This document shows, in pieces, positions 34,118-42,361 of a stretch of DNA of 64,000 nt; positions within the stretch are counted from its first letter, which is position 1, and each line of letters opens with the position of its first letter. A program made the position numbers and the translations under genes. Source of the DNA: Geothrix edaphica (lineage in GTDB: Bacteria; Acidobacteriota; Holophagae; Holophagales; Holophagaceae); the NCBI RefSeq assembly GCF_030268045.1, contig NZ_BSDC01000001.1:1646396-1710395 (forward strand), read 5' to 3'. Below the pieces are notes generated by a model. The model did not search any database, had not been told where the DNA came from, and saw nothing but the letters and a program-made list of their open reading frames with translations.

Positions 34118-34260
34118 TTGACTACCTGCTTTCTTCGTCCTGGATGTAGATGCATTGTTCCTTCCAGGCGAGGCAGCAACGCTTTTAGATACCCGCACGA
34201 CCGGCGGGCGATTTCCAGTGTAAGGCCATTCCGGATGCAATTTTCAAAAAATCGACGAAA
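34118..34260 (-). promoter_or_regulatory. Leader/promoter region of the cold-shock gene
   Basis: About 140 bases without a gene, visibly more AT-rich than the surroundings. It must carry the csp promoter and 5' leader; I cannot assign exact -35/-10 boxes with confidence. Confidence 0.4.
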
Positions 34261-34276
34261 TGATTCGGGAGGGCCT

Positions 34277-35062
34277 CTACAGATAGCTCTTCGCCCCGAC
34301 GAAGGCCCGGCTGTAGTAGCGATCCGCCAGCCGGTCCTGCCGGATGCCCTGCCCCGGGCGCGGCGCGTGGATGAAGGCGCCCTGCCCCAGGTACAGCCCC
34401 ACATGGCTCACCCGGTCGCCACCGTTTGTGGCGAAGAAGAGGAGGTCCCCGGCCCGGGCCTCGTCCAGGTCCACCGAGCGGCCAGCTTCGAACTGCGCCT
34501 GGGAGGAGCGCGGCAGCTTCAGCCCGTTCAGCCGGTACACGGCTCCCGTGAGCCCGCTGCAGTCGAAGCCCCGCTCCGTGGTGCCCCCGAAGAGGTAGGG
34601 CACGCCCAGGTAGCCCCTGGCCGTATCCACCAGGCTGGCCCGCAGGCCCCGCTCATCCTCGGGATGCGCCTGGAAGCGGCCGCCCGCACCCGGGGCGGAG
34701 CCGTCCGGCGCCACCACCCAGTAGGCCTCGATGGTCCCGGCCGACTTCAGCGCCTCGCCCCGGGCCCGGGCCCGCTCCTTCGTGGCGAAGTCCCCGAACC
34801 GCACCCGGTAGAGGCCATCGCCCGAGGCGTAGTAGGCGGCCTCCAGCCCCTGGGCCTGCAGCGATTGCGAGAACCGGGCCGCGTTCTCCACCTTGGCGAA
34901 GGCCCCGGCCTGCAGCGTGTAGCCCAGCTTGGGAAGGGCCCTGACCGCACCTGGGCCCGACGCCGGGCGCGCGGCCACAGAGCGGGGTGCCCGGGTGCAG
35001 GCCGTGGACAGCAGCAGGGCCGCCACCACGACTGGACCGATCCTGTGCCTCAGGCGCCGCAT
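34277..35062 (-). CDS. SPOR and NlpC/P60 domain lipoprotein
   Basis: 261-residue putative peptidoglycan endopeptidase. The signal ends in a lipobox LLLSTAC, so it is a lipoprotein. Residues about 45-120 are a SPOR-like domain (YTLQAGAFAKVENAARFSQ, YRVRFGDFATKERA), which binds denuded glycan strands. The C-terminal NlpC/P60 domain has the catalytic Cys in FGGTTERGFDCSGLTGAVY and the His in DRVSHVGLYLGQGAFIHAP. ATG 35062 with GGAG 4 bases upstream is preferred over ATG 35074. A role in cell separation is inferred. Confidence 0.9.
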   Translation of the reverse strand: MRRLRHRIGPVVVAALLLSTACTRAPRSVAARPASGPGAVRALPKLGYTLQAGAFAKVENAARFSQSLQAQGLEAAYYASGDGLYRVRFGDFATKERARARGEALKSAGTIEAYWVVAPDGSAPGAGGRFQAHPEDERGLRASLVDTARGYLGVPYLFGGTTERGFDCSGLTGAVYRLNGLKLPRSSQAQFEAGRSVDLDEARAGDLLFFATNGGDRVSHVGLYLGQGAFIHAPRPGQGIRQDRLADRYYSRAFVGAKSYL

Positions 35063-35129
35063 GGGACTCCGCATGAAAGTCTGGAGGGATCCTAGCAGGG
35101 GGCGGCATCGAGAGCCCCCTTACCCACAA

Positions 35130-35155
35130 AGAGGCGGGGCCGAAGCCCCGCCTCT
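35130..35155 (-). terminator. Terminator after the MBG-repeat gene
   Basis: Perfect 11-base stem AGAGGCGGGGC / GCCCCGCCTCT with a 4-base loop (TTCG on the minus strand), followed on the minus strand by TTTGTG. It lies 29 bases past the stop at 35185. Confidence 0.75.
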
Positions 35156-35184
35156 GGTTCGTCGGCCGCCTGCGGCCGAACCCA

Positions 35185-37953
35185 TCAGTTCGTCAACTGG
35201 ATCGGGAAGGGGCCGTTCACCTGCTTCGTCACCCCGGAGGTGATGTAGATGTAGTAGGTTCCGGGTGTGAGACCGGTGGTCTTCCAGTTGAACTGCCAGG
35301 TGTTGGTGGTCGTGTCGTATTGGTAGCCGCTGGAACCGGCATCATCCAGGGTGATGGCTCCGTCGGAGGATGCGTAATCCGCGACCTTCAGGATCCTGAT
35401 CTCCGGAGCGGCGGTCCCGCTGGGAATGGCCACGTTGGCGGCGTTGGTGTACTGCCACTTGAGCGGGATCGCGCTCTTGATCTTGTACGACTTGTTGGGC
35501 GTGTAAGGGGACAGCAGGCCGTAGAAGCCGTAGGTGATCACGTCATGGACCGTGCCACTGGCGGAGTTGTAGTTGGTGTTGCCCGCAAAGCTCCAGGCAT
35601 CGGCCGGGTAGTCGCCGGGGCTGGTGTGCGTGGTGCCGCTGAGGGTCAACAGGCCGGCCAGGCTCTCGCCCTTCACACCCGTGGCTGTGCCTGTGGCGGT
35701 GTGCGAATTGCCGTCGTAGATCGTGTTGTAGGGCGTCACGGTGATGGTCGCGTTGGCTTTGGTAAGCGTGATGGCCACGCTGCCGCTCGTGTTGTTGTAG
35801 TTGCCGGTGATATCGGTGAAGGTCCAGTTGGCCGTGCCACCCGGAACGTCGGTGAAGCTGGCGCCCAGGTTGAGGCCGCTCAGGGTCTCGCCCTTCACGC
35901 CCGTGGCCGTGCCGGTGGCCCCGTGGGGGTTGCCGTCGTAGACGCCCGTGTAGCCCGTCACATTGACCGTGGCATTGGCCTTGGCAATGGCGTCGTGGAT
36001 CGTGCCGCTGGCAGGGTTGTAGTTCGTATTGCCCGCGAAGCTCCAGGCATCCGCCGGGTAGTCGCCGGCGTTGGTGTGCGTCGTACCGGTGAGCGTCAAC
36101 AGGCTGCCCAGGTCGGCGGGGACGCTTTCCACGCCCCTGGCTGTGGCAGTGGCCGTGTGCGCATTGCCATCGTAGGTCACGCTGTAGGGTGTGACGGTGA
36201 TGATCGCGTTGACCTTGGCGATCTTGTCGGTGATGGTGCCGCTGGCCGCCTTGTAGTTGGTGTTGCCCGCGAAGCTCCATCCGTCGGTCGCGTAGGTGCC
36301 CGCGTCGGTGTGGGTCGTGCCGGTCAAGGTCAGCAGGCTGGAGAGATCCAGACCGGCGAGCCCGGTGGCCGTCCCGGTGGCCGTGTGGGCAGTGCCGTCG
36401 TAGTTGACGTCGTAGGGCGTCACCACGATGGTCGCGTTGATCTGGGCGATCTTGTCCGTGACCGTGCCGCTGGCGGCCTTGTAGTTGGTGTTGCCCGCGA
36501 AGCTCCAGCCATCGGTCGCGTAGGTGCCCGCGTCGGTGTGGGTCGTGCCGGTCAAGGTCAGCAGGCTGCTCAGATCCAGACCGGCGAGCCCGGTGGCCGT
36601 CCCGGTGGCCGTGTGGGCAGTGCCGTCGTAGTTGACGTCGTACGGGGTCACTACGATGGTCGCGTTGATCTGGGCGATCTTGTCCGTGACCGTGCCGCTG
36701 GCGGCCTTGTAGTTGGTGTTGCCGGCGAAGCTCCAGCCGTCGGTCGCGTAGGTGCCCGCGTCGGTGTGGGTCGTGCCGGTCAAGGTCAGCAGGCTGGAGA
36801 GATCCAGACCGGCGAGGCCGGTGGCTGTGCCGGTGGCCGTGTGGGCATGGCCGTCGTAGTTGACGTCGTACGGGGTCACTACGATCGTGGCTTCGGCCTG
36901 GAACACCTGGAAGGTCTGATCCACATCCGTCGCGGCAGTGTAGGTTCCGTTCCCGCCCTGGGAGGCGCGCACGGTCACATAGCCCGCTCCCGTGATGGTG
37001 AGCGTATTCCCGGACAAGGTGGCCGGGCCGGAGAAGATCGTGAAGGTCACGGGCAGGCCTGAGGAAGCCGAAGCGGACAAGCCGAAGGCCGTGTCACCGT
37101 AGGTGTGGTCGGGGATCGCGCCGAAGCTGATGGTCTGCCCCAGCTTGCCGATGTTCCGGACGCTGCCGGTACCCAAGGAAGCCAGATCCGCTGCCAGGTA
37201 GGTGCGGCTGTTGTTGAGGGCATCCAGGGTGGTCACCTTGCTGAGCTGATAGAGGCCCGGCACGGAGCCCGCGGGGATGGTCACCGCACCGCCCCAGGTG
37301 CCGCTCAGGGTCGTGCCCGAGCCCAGGGCGGTGGCTCCGGGATACAAGGCCCCATCCGGCCCCGTGAACCAGAAGCTGACCGAACTGGTGCCCGACAGGT
37401 TGTCCGTCACCGAGAAGCTGGCATTGATGGCCTGGGCGGCGCTGGTGGTGTCGATGGTGGACGGGCTGAGGCTGAAGGAAGCCAGCAGAGGTGCCGCGGT
37501 ATCCGCCGTGCTGCTGATCACGTCAACAGTGGCCGGGGGGAAGTCCTGCTTGAGGCGCCCCCACGGGTACTGCGCCTCGGGTCCAGAGCCCTCCGTCGCG
37601 TGAAGGGACAGCTGCCAGGTGCCGGCAGCCCCCTGGTAGGGGACGCTCAGGCTGATCTGGAAGTGGCCAGGCGAGAGCATGGTGCCTGCGACATAGCCGG
37701 TGGTCTGGCTGCTGGTCGGACTGCTGGCTCCCGCCAGGGTCAACGAGGCGCTCACCGAAGAGGCGGCCGTATCCGTCACCGTGACCACCACGGTCCGGGC
37801 GGAGGCGCTGACATCCACCGAGCCGGGACTGATGGCCAGGGCCGTGACATTGGCGGGCTGCGCACCGAACAGGGAGGAGGCCGCGAGGAGCAGCAGGGCG
37901 GCGGCTGTCCTGGCGAGCCGAGGGAGGAGGCGAGGTGTCATGGACCGTCTCAT
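35185..37953 (-). CDS. Secreted MBG-repeat / Ig-like protein
   Basis: 922-residue exported protein. A signal peptide (ARTAAALLLLAASSLFGAQ) is followed by Ig-like regions, then six tandem MBG-type beta repeats of about 76 residues from roughly residue 355 to 800 (ATIVVTPYDVNYDG, GLAGLDLSSLLTLTG, DGWSFAGNTNYKAASGT), ending in a C-terminal domain (NKSYKIKSAIPLKWQYTN). The first three repeats are nearly identical; the last three are diverged. No sorting signal or membrane anchor is seen at the C-terminus. ATG 37953 overlaps the upstream stop (ATGA). Probably a surface or secreted adhesin-like protein. Confidence 0.85.
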   Translation of the reverse strand: MRRSMTPRLLPRLARTAAALLLLAASSLFGAQPANVTALAISPGSVDVSASARTVVVTVTDTAASSVSASLTLAGASSPTSSQTTGYVAGTMLSPGHFQISLSVPYQGAAGTWQLSLHATEGSGPEAQYPWGRLKQDFPPATVDVISSTADTAAPLLASFSLSPSTIDTTSAAQAINASFSVTDNLSGTSSVSFWFTGPDGALYPGATALGSGTTLSGTWGGAVTIPAGSVPGLYQLSKVTTLDALNNSRTYLAADLASLGTGSVRNIGKLGQTISFGAIPDHTYGDTAFGLSASASSGLPVTFTIFSGPATLSGNTLTITGAGYVTVRASQGGNGTYTAATDVDQTFQVFQAEATIVVTPYDVNYDGHAHTATGTATGLAGLDLSSLLTLTGTTHTDAGTYATDGWSFAGNTNYKAASGTVTDKIAQINATIVVTPYDVNYDGTAHTATGTATGLAGLDLSSLLTLTGTTHTDAGTYATDGWSFAGNTNYKAASGTVTDKIAQINATIVVTPYDVNYDGTAHTATGTATGLAGLDLSSLLTLTGTTHTDAGTYATDGWSFAGNTNYKAASGTITDKIAKVNAIITVTPYSVTYDGNAHTATATARGVESVPADLGSLLTLTGTTHTNAGDYPADAWSFAGNTNYNPASGTIHDAIAKANATVNVTGYTGVYDGNPHGATGTATGVKGETLSGLNLGASFTDVPGGTANWTFTDITGNYNNTSGSVAITLTKANATITVTPYNTIYDGNSHTATGTATGVKGESLAGLLTLSGTTHTSPGDYPADAWSFAGNTNYNSASGTVHDVITYGFYGLLSPYTPNKSYKIKSAIPLKWQYTNAANVAIPSGTAAPEIRILKVADYASSDGAITLDDAGSSGYQYDTTTNTWQFNWKTTGLTPGTYYIYITSGVTKQVNGPFPIQLTN
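36208..36891. repeat. Three tandem 228-base repeats within the MBG gene
   Basis: Units 36664-36891, 36436-36663 and 36208-36435, exactly 228 bases (76 codons) each, nearly identical in DNA sequence; the next unit downstream is clearly diverged. Recent duplication or gene conversion is implied, and repeat number is likely to vary between strains. Confidence 0.92.
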
Positions 37954-38492
37954 TTCCGGATCCTCCCACGCGTATCCACGCCAATCTGGCCATGGAGCAG
38001 GTCGAGGTTCCCGATGACGGAGAGGTTGCCGGTCGCCGAGGCCAGGACGCCAGTGCCGCCGGTGATCACGAGGGCTCCGTCCAGGCCGTAGACCCCTTCC
38101 GTATCCGTCGGGGTCAGCAGCACCTCGTCCAGGGTGGTAATGGAGCTGCCGTCGGCGAAGAGGAAGACATGGCTGCCAGTGGCATGGAGGAGGCCATCCT
38201 CCGCCAGAGCCTCGGGGATGCTCAACTGCTGGGTCACCTGGGCCCACCGGCCCACGCCGTTGGCCCGGACCTCCGCCATGCCCAGAAACCCGCCCTTGGG
38301 GCTACGCGCGAGCTGGGACCGCAGGGCCACCTCATTGGTGCCGAAGTCGATCCAGATCGCGCCCGGGATGGCGCCGTCGTCCAGCGTGGCCGCCGCCAGC
38401 CGGGGCCGGGCCAATCCGCACACGCCCGCGGCTGCGACCGCGAGCAGCGCAAAGAGCGCCCTTCTCCGGCGGGAAGTGATGATGTGACGCAT
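37950..38492 (-). CDS. Hypothetical exported protein upstream of the MBG gene
   Basis: 180-residue protein with an Arg-rich N-terminus and hydrophobic signal (RRRRALFALLAVAAAGVCGL). The mature part has no domain I recognise; its end is Gly-rich and beta-like (ITGGTGVLASATGNLSVIGN). Its stop overlaps the MBG gene start (ATGA), so the two are co-expressed and possibly exported together. ATG 38492 follows AGGAGG within 10 bases. Confidence 0.75.
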   Translation of the reverse strand: MRHIITSRRRRALFALLAVAAAGVCGLARPRLAAATLDDGAIPGAIWIDFGTNEVALRSQLARSPKGGFLGMAEVRANGVGRWAQVTQQLSIPEALAEDGLLHATGSHVFLFADGSSITTLDEVLLTPTDTEGVYGLDGALVITGGTGVLASATGNLSVIGNLDLLHGQIGVDTRGRIRK

Positions 38493-38594
38493 GGCGTACC
38501 TCCTTAGATTTCATGTAAATTCTGCAAATGAAGCGTTAATACAAACTACAGAAGGGCCGCCCCCCGGATGCGCGGAGGAACGGGGAAGGGGTGC

Positions 38595-38894
38595 TCAGGC
38601 GAGAAACTGCAGGCCCACACGGAAGCCGTTCCGGGTCCGCTGGGTCCACCTCACCTGGGAGATGACGGGCACACTGGCGCGCTCCGCTTCGATGGGGACG
38701 TGGAGCTTCAGGATCTCCCCAGGCTGCAGGGCACAGTCCGTGAGGAGACTCGCCCCCTCCGGGCTGATGTCGCGCCCGACCCCTTGGGTCGGTTCCTCCT
38801 CCATCAGGCCGGACTCGGAGGCAGTGCGTTCGAAGCGGACGACCTGGTGCAGGTCCGTCCGAGGACTGGCGCGTTTTTCCTCAGGGGTATCCAT
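38595..38894 (-). CDS. PilZ-domain protein
   Basis: 99-residue single PilZ domain, a predicted cyclic-di-GMP receptor. EEKRASPRTDLHQVVRFE gives the RxxxR arginine motif, and GRDISPEGASLLTD corresponds to the (D/N)xSxxG motif; VRWTQRTRNGFRVGLQFL ends the fold. ATG 38894 lacks a clear ribosome site; a GTG at 38918 could be used instead. It is divergent from the LuxR-type regulator and monocistronic. Confidence 0.85.
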   Translation of the reverse strand: MDTPEEKRASPRTDLHQVVRFERTASESGLMEEEPTQGVGRDISPEGASLLTDCALQPGEILKLHVPIEAERASVPVISQVRWTQRTRNGFRVGLQFLA

Positions 38895-38995
38895 GAGCCC
38901 GAAGCTTAGGGCCTCCACCCCCCGGGGCCAATCCCCCCGAAAGAGGGGTTTTTCCTAGGTAGACCTTTTCTTCGTTTGGATTATGTTGTTATCCA

Positions 38996-39556
38996 TTGAC
39001 CAGCCTCTCTGGAATCGTCCGACAGCGCTCTGCGCCGGGGGTCCTCATTTTTGATCTTGAGGGCAGGATGGCTTTTGCCAATGAGCAGGCCCTGGAGCTG
39101 CTCGTCACCCTGCTTCCGGTCGAGAGCCCAGCCGGCACCATCCCCGAGCCCATCCTCACCCTCTGCAAGAAGGCGCAAGGCGGCGGCGAGACCACAGTGA
39201 CGCTGCGCTCACCGGGCCCGGCCTGGGCCGGCCTGCCGGAAGGGGTGCTGCCCGCCTGCGCGTTGCGGGCTCTGCCCCTGGGCGCCCCGGGGGAGAAGGG
39301 CCCCGCGACCCACACCATGGTCCTCATGGAGCGGGTCGTGGAGAAGCACCAGATCGACCTGGAGAAGGCCCGCGCCGCCTTCCAGCTCTCCAAGCGGGAA
39401 GCAGAGGTGCTGAATCTGCTGGGCCTGGGCTTCACCAACAAGAAGATCGCAGAGATGCTCTACATCTCCGAGCACACGGTGAAGGACCACATCAAGAACA
39501 TCATGAAGAAGCTGGGCGCCAGTTCCCGGGGCGAGGTCGTGGCCACCCTGAGGTAA
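38996..39556 (+). CDS. LuxR-type transcriptional regulator with degenerate PAS-like N-terminus
   Basis: 186-residue regulator. The last 65 residues are a LuxR/FixJ helix-turn-helix (LSKREAEVLNLLGLGFTNKK, ISEHTVKDHIKNIMKKLGA). The first 110 residues start with GVLIFDLEGRMAFANEQALELL, the opening of a PAS fold, but no receiver domain is present. The only in-frame start before the PAS block is TTG at 38996; ATG 39068 would cut into it. Gene density and spacing suggest it is monocistronic. Confidence 0.8.
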   Translation: MTSLSGIVRQRSAPGVLIFDLEGRMAFANEQALELLVTLLPVESPAGTIPEPILTLCKKAQGGGETTVTLRSPGPAWAGLPEGVLPACALRALPLGAPGEKGPATHTMVLMERVVEKHQIDLEKARAAFQLSKREAEVLNLLGLGFTNKKIAEMLYISEHTVKDHIKNIMKKLGASSRGEVVATLR

Positions 39557-39645
39557 GGCGTCCACCCTCGCGGGCATGACCACTGGCACCCTCCCCCATG
39601 GAACCGAAACTGAGTCTCTGGACTCACTTCCTGGGGAGGTGCCCG

Positions 39646-39912
39646 ATGAGGAAACGCTCGTTCGTCGTCCTTGCCTGCCTGATGGCCAGCCCCCTGGCAG
39701 CCCGGATCGCCAATCCGGCCAAGACTCCCGCCAAGGCCGAAGCCAAGGCCGAGGCCATCGTGGGCTGCAAGGAGACGAAGCTGTACCACAAGGCCGACTG
39801 CAAGTGGGTGAAGGAGATCGACAAGGCCCACACCCGCGTGGACTTCAAGTCCGTGGCCGAGGCGAAGAAGGCCGGCATGAAGCCCTGCGAGGACTGCAAG
39901 CCCGGCAGCTGA
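39646..39912 (+). CDS. Small exported cysteine-motif protein
   Basis: 88-residue protein with an N-terminal signal (RSFVVLACLMASPLAA), a Lys/Ala linker and a compact C-terminal motif: GCKETKLYHKADCKWVKEI ... FKSVAEAKKAGMKPCEDC. Four cysteines in the spacing C..YH...C....F.S..EA...G..PC..C resemble the Ada-like zinc-binding module found at the end of some secreted nucleases. ATG 39646 has GGGGAGG 6-12 bases upstream. Stand-alone function is unknown. Confidence 0.75.
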   Translation: MRKRSFVVLACLMASPLAARIANPAKTPAKAEAKAEAIVGCKETKLYHKADCKWVKEIDKAHTRVDFKSVAEAKKAGMKPCEDCKPGS

Positions 39913-39983
39913 GGCCTTCTGGCCAAGGAGGGTCGGCCAAGCCGGGGGAAGTGGGCCCTGGTGTCCGTGCTGCCAGGGCCCAC

Positions 39984-40026
39984 TCACCGTGAATCACTGT
40001 CCATCAGCGGGTAAACATCTCTTTTC
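39984..40026 (+). repeat. Dispersed intergenic repeat, copy 1
   Basis: CACCGTGAATCACTGTCCAT followed by CAGCGGGTAAACATCTCTTTTC. It aligns with 41352-41394 and, inverted, with 41248-41270. Confidence 0.7.
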
Positions 40027-40063
40027 GGGAATCCGGCCCCAGTGACGCAGACGCCCGTCCGGG

Positions 40064-41092
40064 CTACTTGAGCTTGTCCAGCTCGCCCTGGATGCGGGTG
40101 CGCTGGTCGGCCTGCTTCACCCGTTCGAGGGCCTTGCGGTAGTTCGCGGCGGCCTGGGCCTTGTCGCCCTTGAGGGCGTAGGCCTCGGCGAGGCTGTCGT
40201 AGGCGTTCCAGGAGTCGGGGTGATCCTGCACGTTCCGCTGGAAGAGGACGATGGCCTCGTCCAGCTTCTTCTGGCCCAGCAGCGTGTAGCCCAGCTGGTT
40301 GACCTCCACCTCCGTGGCCTTCGCCAGGGCCTTCGCCCGCAGGGCCTCGGCACCCTTGGCGTCGCCCTTCTTGTCCAGCAGCGCGGCCTTAGTGCGCAGG
40401 GCCGTGAAGGACTCTCGCATGGTGAGGGAGCGGTCGACCCAGGTCATGGCCTCGTCCAGGTTCACATCGTTGCGGGCGCACCAGCCCGCGGCGCCGCTCC
40501 AGGCCTCGGGGAAGAACTGGTGGAGGCCGCGCAGCTGTTCCCGCAGGCTCTGGACCACCACGGCCTTGGTGTCCACGGCCACCGGAATGGGCACCCGCAG
40601 CTTCTCCCAGCGCAGCGACAGGGTGACCCCCTGCTCGCTGGGATCGTCGAAGGTGTAGGCGAGGCGCTCCGTGGGCTCGGCGACCAGGGGCGTCACCTGC
40701 ACCCGGGCCACGTCCTCCTTGGCGTCGTAGCTGTAGCTGCCCCAGCCGTGGGACTGGCTGCTGAAGATCACGGTCCAGGCCGTGGCCGTGGGCAGCATGT
40801 GGAGGCCGTAGCGCCCCGCCGGCAGCGGCGTCCCGCCCACGCGGACGGGGCTGGAGAAGGTCACCACGGTGTTCTCGTTGGCCCCGGCCCGCCAGACCTG
40901 GCCGTAGGGCACCAGCCCGCCCCAGACCTTGCGGCCGTTCACCGCCGGCCGGTGGTAGCTCACCTCGATGTCCGTCAGCCCCACCGTCTGGCTGGCGTGG
41001 GCCCGGGGGCTGGCCTCGGGCAGCGTGAGGGGCGGCGCCTGGGCGACGAGCACCGGCGCGACCACAAGAAGAGCAAGGGCGATGCGACGCAT
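40064..41092 (-). CDS. DUF2911 protein with C-terminal TPR repeats
   Basis: 342-residue exported protein. A signal peptide (RIALALLVVAPVLVAQ) precedes a DUF2911 beta-rich domain: VSYHRPAVNGRKVWGGLVPY, WRAGANENTVVTFSSPV, and PAGRYGLHMLPT. The last 120 residues are tetratricopeptide-like helices (LGYTLLGQKKLDEAIVLFQR, SLAEAYALKGDKAQAAANYR). Proteins of this architecture are common in Bacteroidetes and Acidobacteria and have no known activity. The gene is flanked on both sides by copies of a dispersed repeat. Confidence 0.88.
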   Translation of the reverse strand: MRRIALALLVVAPVLVAQAPPLTLPEASPRAHASQTVGLTDIEVSYHRPAVNGRKVWGGLVPYGQVWRAGANENTVVTFSSPVRVGGTPLPAGRYGLHMLPTATAWTVIFSSQSHGWGSYSYDAKEDVARVQVTPLVAEPTERLAYTFDDPSEQGVTLSLRWEKLRVPIPVAVDTKAVVVQSLREQLRGLHQFFPEAWSGAAGWCARNDVNLDEAMTWVDRSLTMRESFTALRTKAALLDKKGDAKGAEALRAKALAKATEVEVNQLGYTLLGQKKLDEAIVLFQRNVQDHPDSWNAYDSLAEAYALKGDKAQAAANYRKALERVKQADQRTRIQGELDKLK

Positions 41093-41200
41093 GGGACACC
41101 TCCGCGAGCATCCTGGCCGGAAGCCCTCGAAACCGGAAGCAGGCTGGGGCCAGCGGTGCGATTCCGGGGGCGGACCGGGAGACCAAGGATAATTTGAGCC

Positions 41201-41230
41201 ACGGATGAACACGGATGGACACGGATTGAA
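41201..41230 (+). repeat. Three 10-base tandem units (ACGGATGAAC type)
   Basis: ACGGATGAAC ACGGATGGAC ACGGATTGAA in direct tandem, a short repeat type found between genes in many bacteria. Confidence 0.8.
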
Positions 41231-41247
41231 AAGCAAAAGCATTCAGC

Positions 41248-41270
41248 CGGTGATGAACGGTGATTCACGG
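41248..41270 (-). repeat. Dispersed intergenic repeat, inverted copy
   Basis: Read on the minus strand it contains CCGTGAATCACCGTTCATCA, matching copies 39984-40026 and 41351-41396. Its internal period is 10 bases. Confidence 0.7.
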
Positions 41271-41350
41271 GGATTGGGCCCTGGCAACACGAGTCTGGGC
41301 TCCACCGGAAGCCGCCGAAGGCGGGCCCATGCGGGCCCCTGCCCGGCTTT

Positions 41351-41396
41351 ATCACCGTCCATCACCGTTCATCACCGGGTAAAAAAGCTCTTTTCA
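41351..41396 (+). repeat. Dispersed intergenic repeat, copy 3
   Basis: ATCACCGTCC ATCACCGTTC ATCACCGGGT in three 10-base steps, then an A-run and CTCTTTTC. Can pair with the inverted copy at 41248-41270 to form a long stem. Confidence 0.7.
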
Positions 41397-41610
41397 TTCG
41401 CCCCGCGACTACCGTTCAGAGGCCGATTCAGCCCCGTTCGCCCGGTTGTGACGAGCGTCCGACCGGCTTAGTGACAGCATGAGCACGGATTTCCAGCACC
41501 CAGCATTTCCACATCACCACCCAAACAAAGGCATCGATTGCAATCCAGTCGTGCGAATCGCCTAATTTTGAGTTAGGCCGACGTGGGCGGGCTCGGCACA
41601 ACGCTTTCTG

Positions 41611-41730
41611 GTCTAACTTCCCCGAGGTCCCGTCGCGCTAAAGTGGATTACCCAATCACCGTCACTTCCCGCTGGTCCTGGCTTTTCGTTCGTTCGCCCT
41701 TTCCCATTCTCAGCGCTTGGGCCGTTAGAT
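41611..41730 (+). other. Degenerate attC-like site 1
   Basis: Inverse core GTCTAAC and core GTTAGAT, 120 bases apart end to end, complementary except for one G-T pair. Inner L boxes are not clear, so this one rests on the terminal heptamers. Confidence 0.45.
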
Positions 41731-41809
41731 CAGGCGCTGTGGCCTCACCCGCCCACCTCCGCCTAACGTGCCCGTCTCCTGGGCTCGGTTCACCGGGCAT
41801 CGGCGTACG

Positions 41810-41933
41810 GCCTAACCTTGCGCTCAACTCGGACCCCGCCTACATTGCCTTCCGCTCTCTCTCAGCTTCCCGCTTCCTCGGCTCCGTTCAGCGCCTCGGT
41901 GCAGGCAGGGCCGGTTAGCTTCATTCGTTAGGC
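41810..41933 (+). other. attC site 2
   Basis: 124 bases from GCCTAAC to GTTAGGC (perfect complement). The inner pair CAACTCGG (41825-41832) and CCGGTTAG (41911-41918) pairs with one extrahelical T, the strand-marking feature of attC. Confidence 0.8.
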
Positions 41934-41938
41934 CGCCG

Positions 41939-42349
41939 ATGAACACTCCGCAAAAATTCCACCGGCATTGGTCGTTTATTGTTTGCGACAAAAGGTACTT
42001 CTATCCCTTCGTCATTGCCCTATTTGTCCTGGGGTTATGGGCCGCGTTTCACTTCAAAGATGCATCTCACTTTGCGAGAGTCGGAAATTTCATCATTGGT
42101 GGTGGCGTTTGGATCAGCATGAGATCTACTTTGCGTGAAGCGTACAAAGAAGGCACTAACTTGGCAGATCTTTCTCCGTTCATTCCTGGTACCAACGCGC
42201 TCAATTCAACTTTCTTCAACAACATTACTTTCGCGGCCGAGGATAAACGTCTTCAGATCCATGGCTTTGTATTAGTTATCCTTGGTTCATTGATTAGCTC
42301 TTATGGCGATCTTTTTCTCAAGGCATTGTCGCCTGGGTCGTTCCTATGA
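41939..42349 (+). CDS. Cassette-encoded small membrane protein
   Basis: 136-residue protein starting 6 bases after the cassette recombination point, the usual cassette position. Two or three hydrophobic segments are visible (YFYPFVIALFVLGLWAAF, FARVGNFIIGGGVWISM, GFVLVILGSLISSYGDLFL). Codon use is AT-rich, for example ATT, TTT and AAA, unlike all neighbours, indicating acquisition by transfer. There is no ribosome site; cassette genes often rely on leader translation. I do not recognise the family. It is carried between two near-identical attC sites. Confidence 0.75.
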   Translation: MNTPQKFHRHWSFIVCDKRYFYPFVIALFVLGLWAAFHFKDASHFARVGNFIIGGGVWISMRSTLREAYKEGTNLADLSPFIPGTNALNSTFFNNITFAAEDKRLQIHGFVLVILGSLISSYGDLFLKALSPGSFL

Positions 42350-42361
42350 TCGCAGCGGTCG

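Larger units (their letters stand above)
41093..41571. other. Gene-free region with repeats ahead of the cassette array
   Basis: About 480 bases without a convincing gene. It holds the promoter of the DUF2911 gene, the repeat copies listed separately, and from about 41440 to 41560 a lower-GC stretch that could contain an old integron attachment site. No integrase fragment is seen. Confidence 0.5.

Noticed and set aside
36208..36891. CRISPR-like periodic repeats
   Set aside because: Period is 228 bases with no unique spacers and the repeats are in-frame protein units.
38933..38951. CCCC-GAAAG-GGGG-TTTTT hairpin before the LuxR-type gene
   Set aside because: Stem is only four or five pairs and there is no gene ending upstream on that strand; possibly part of the divergent promoter region.
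41440..41571. A true attI site or intI remnant upstream of the array
   Set aside because: Only a GCCTAA/TTAGGC dyad is visible; no integrase coding fragment in any frame, so attI cannot be claimed.
41583..41918. Possible 111-residue gene ahead of the cassette gene
   Set aside because: Its second half (ALNSDPAYIAF...) is a read of the attC site, a known source of false proteins; no domain or ribosome site.
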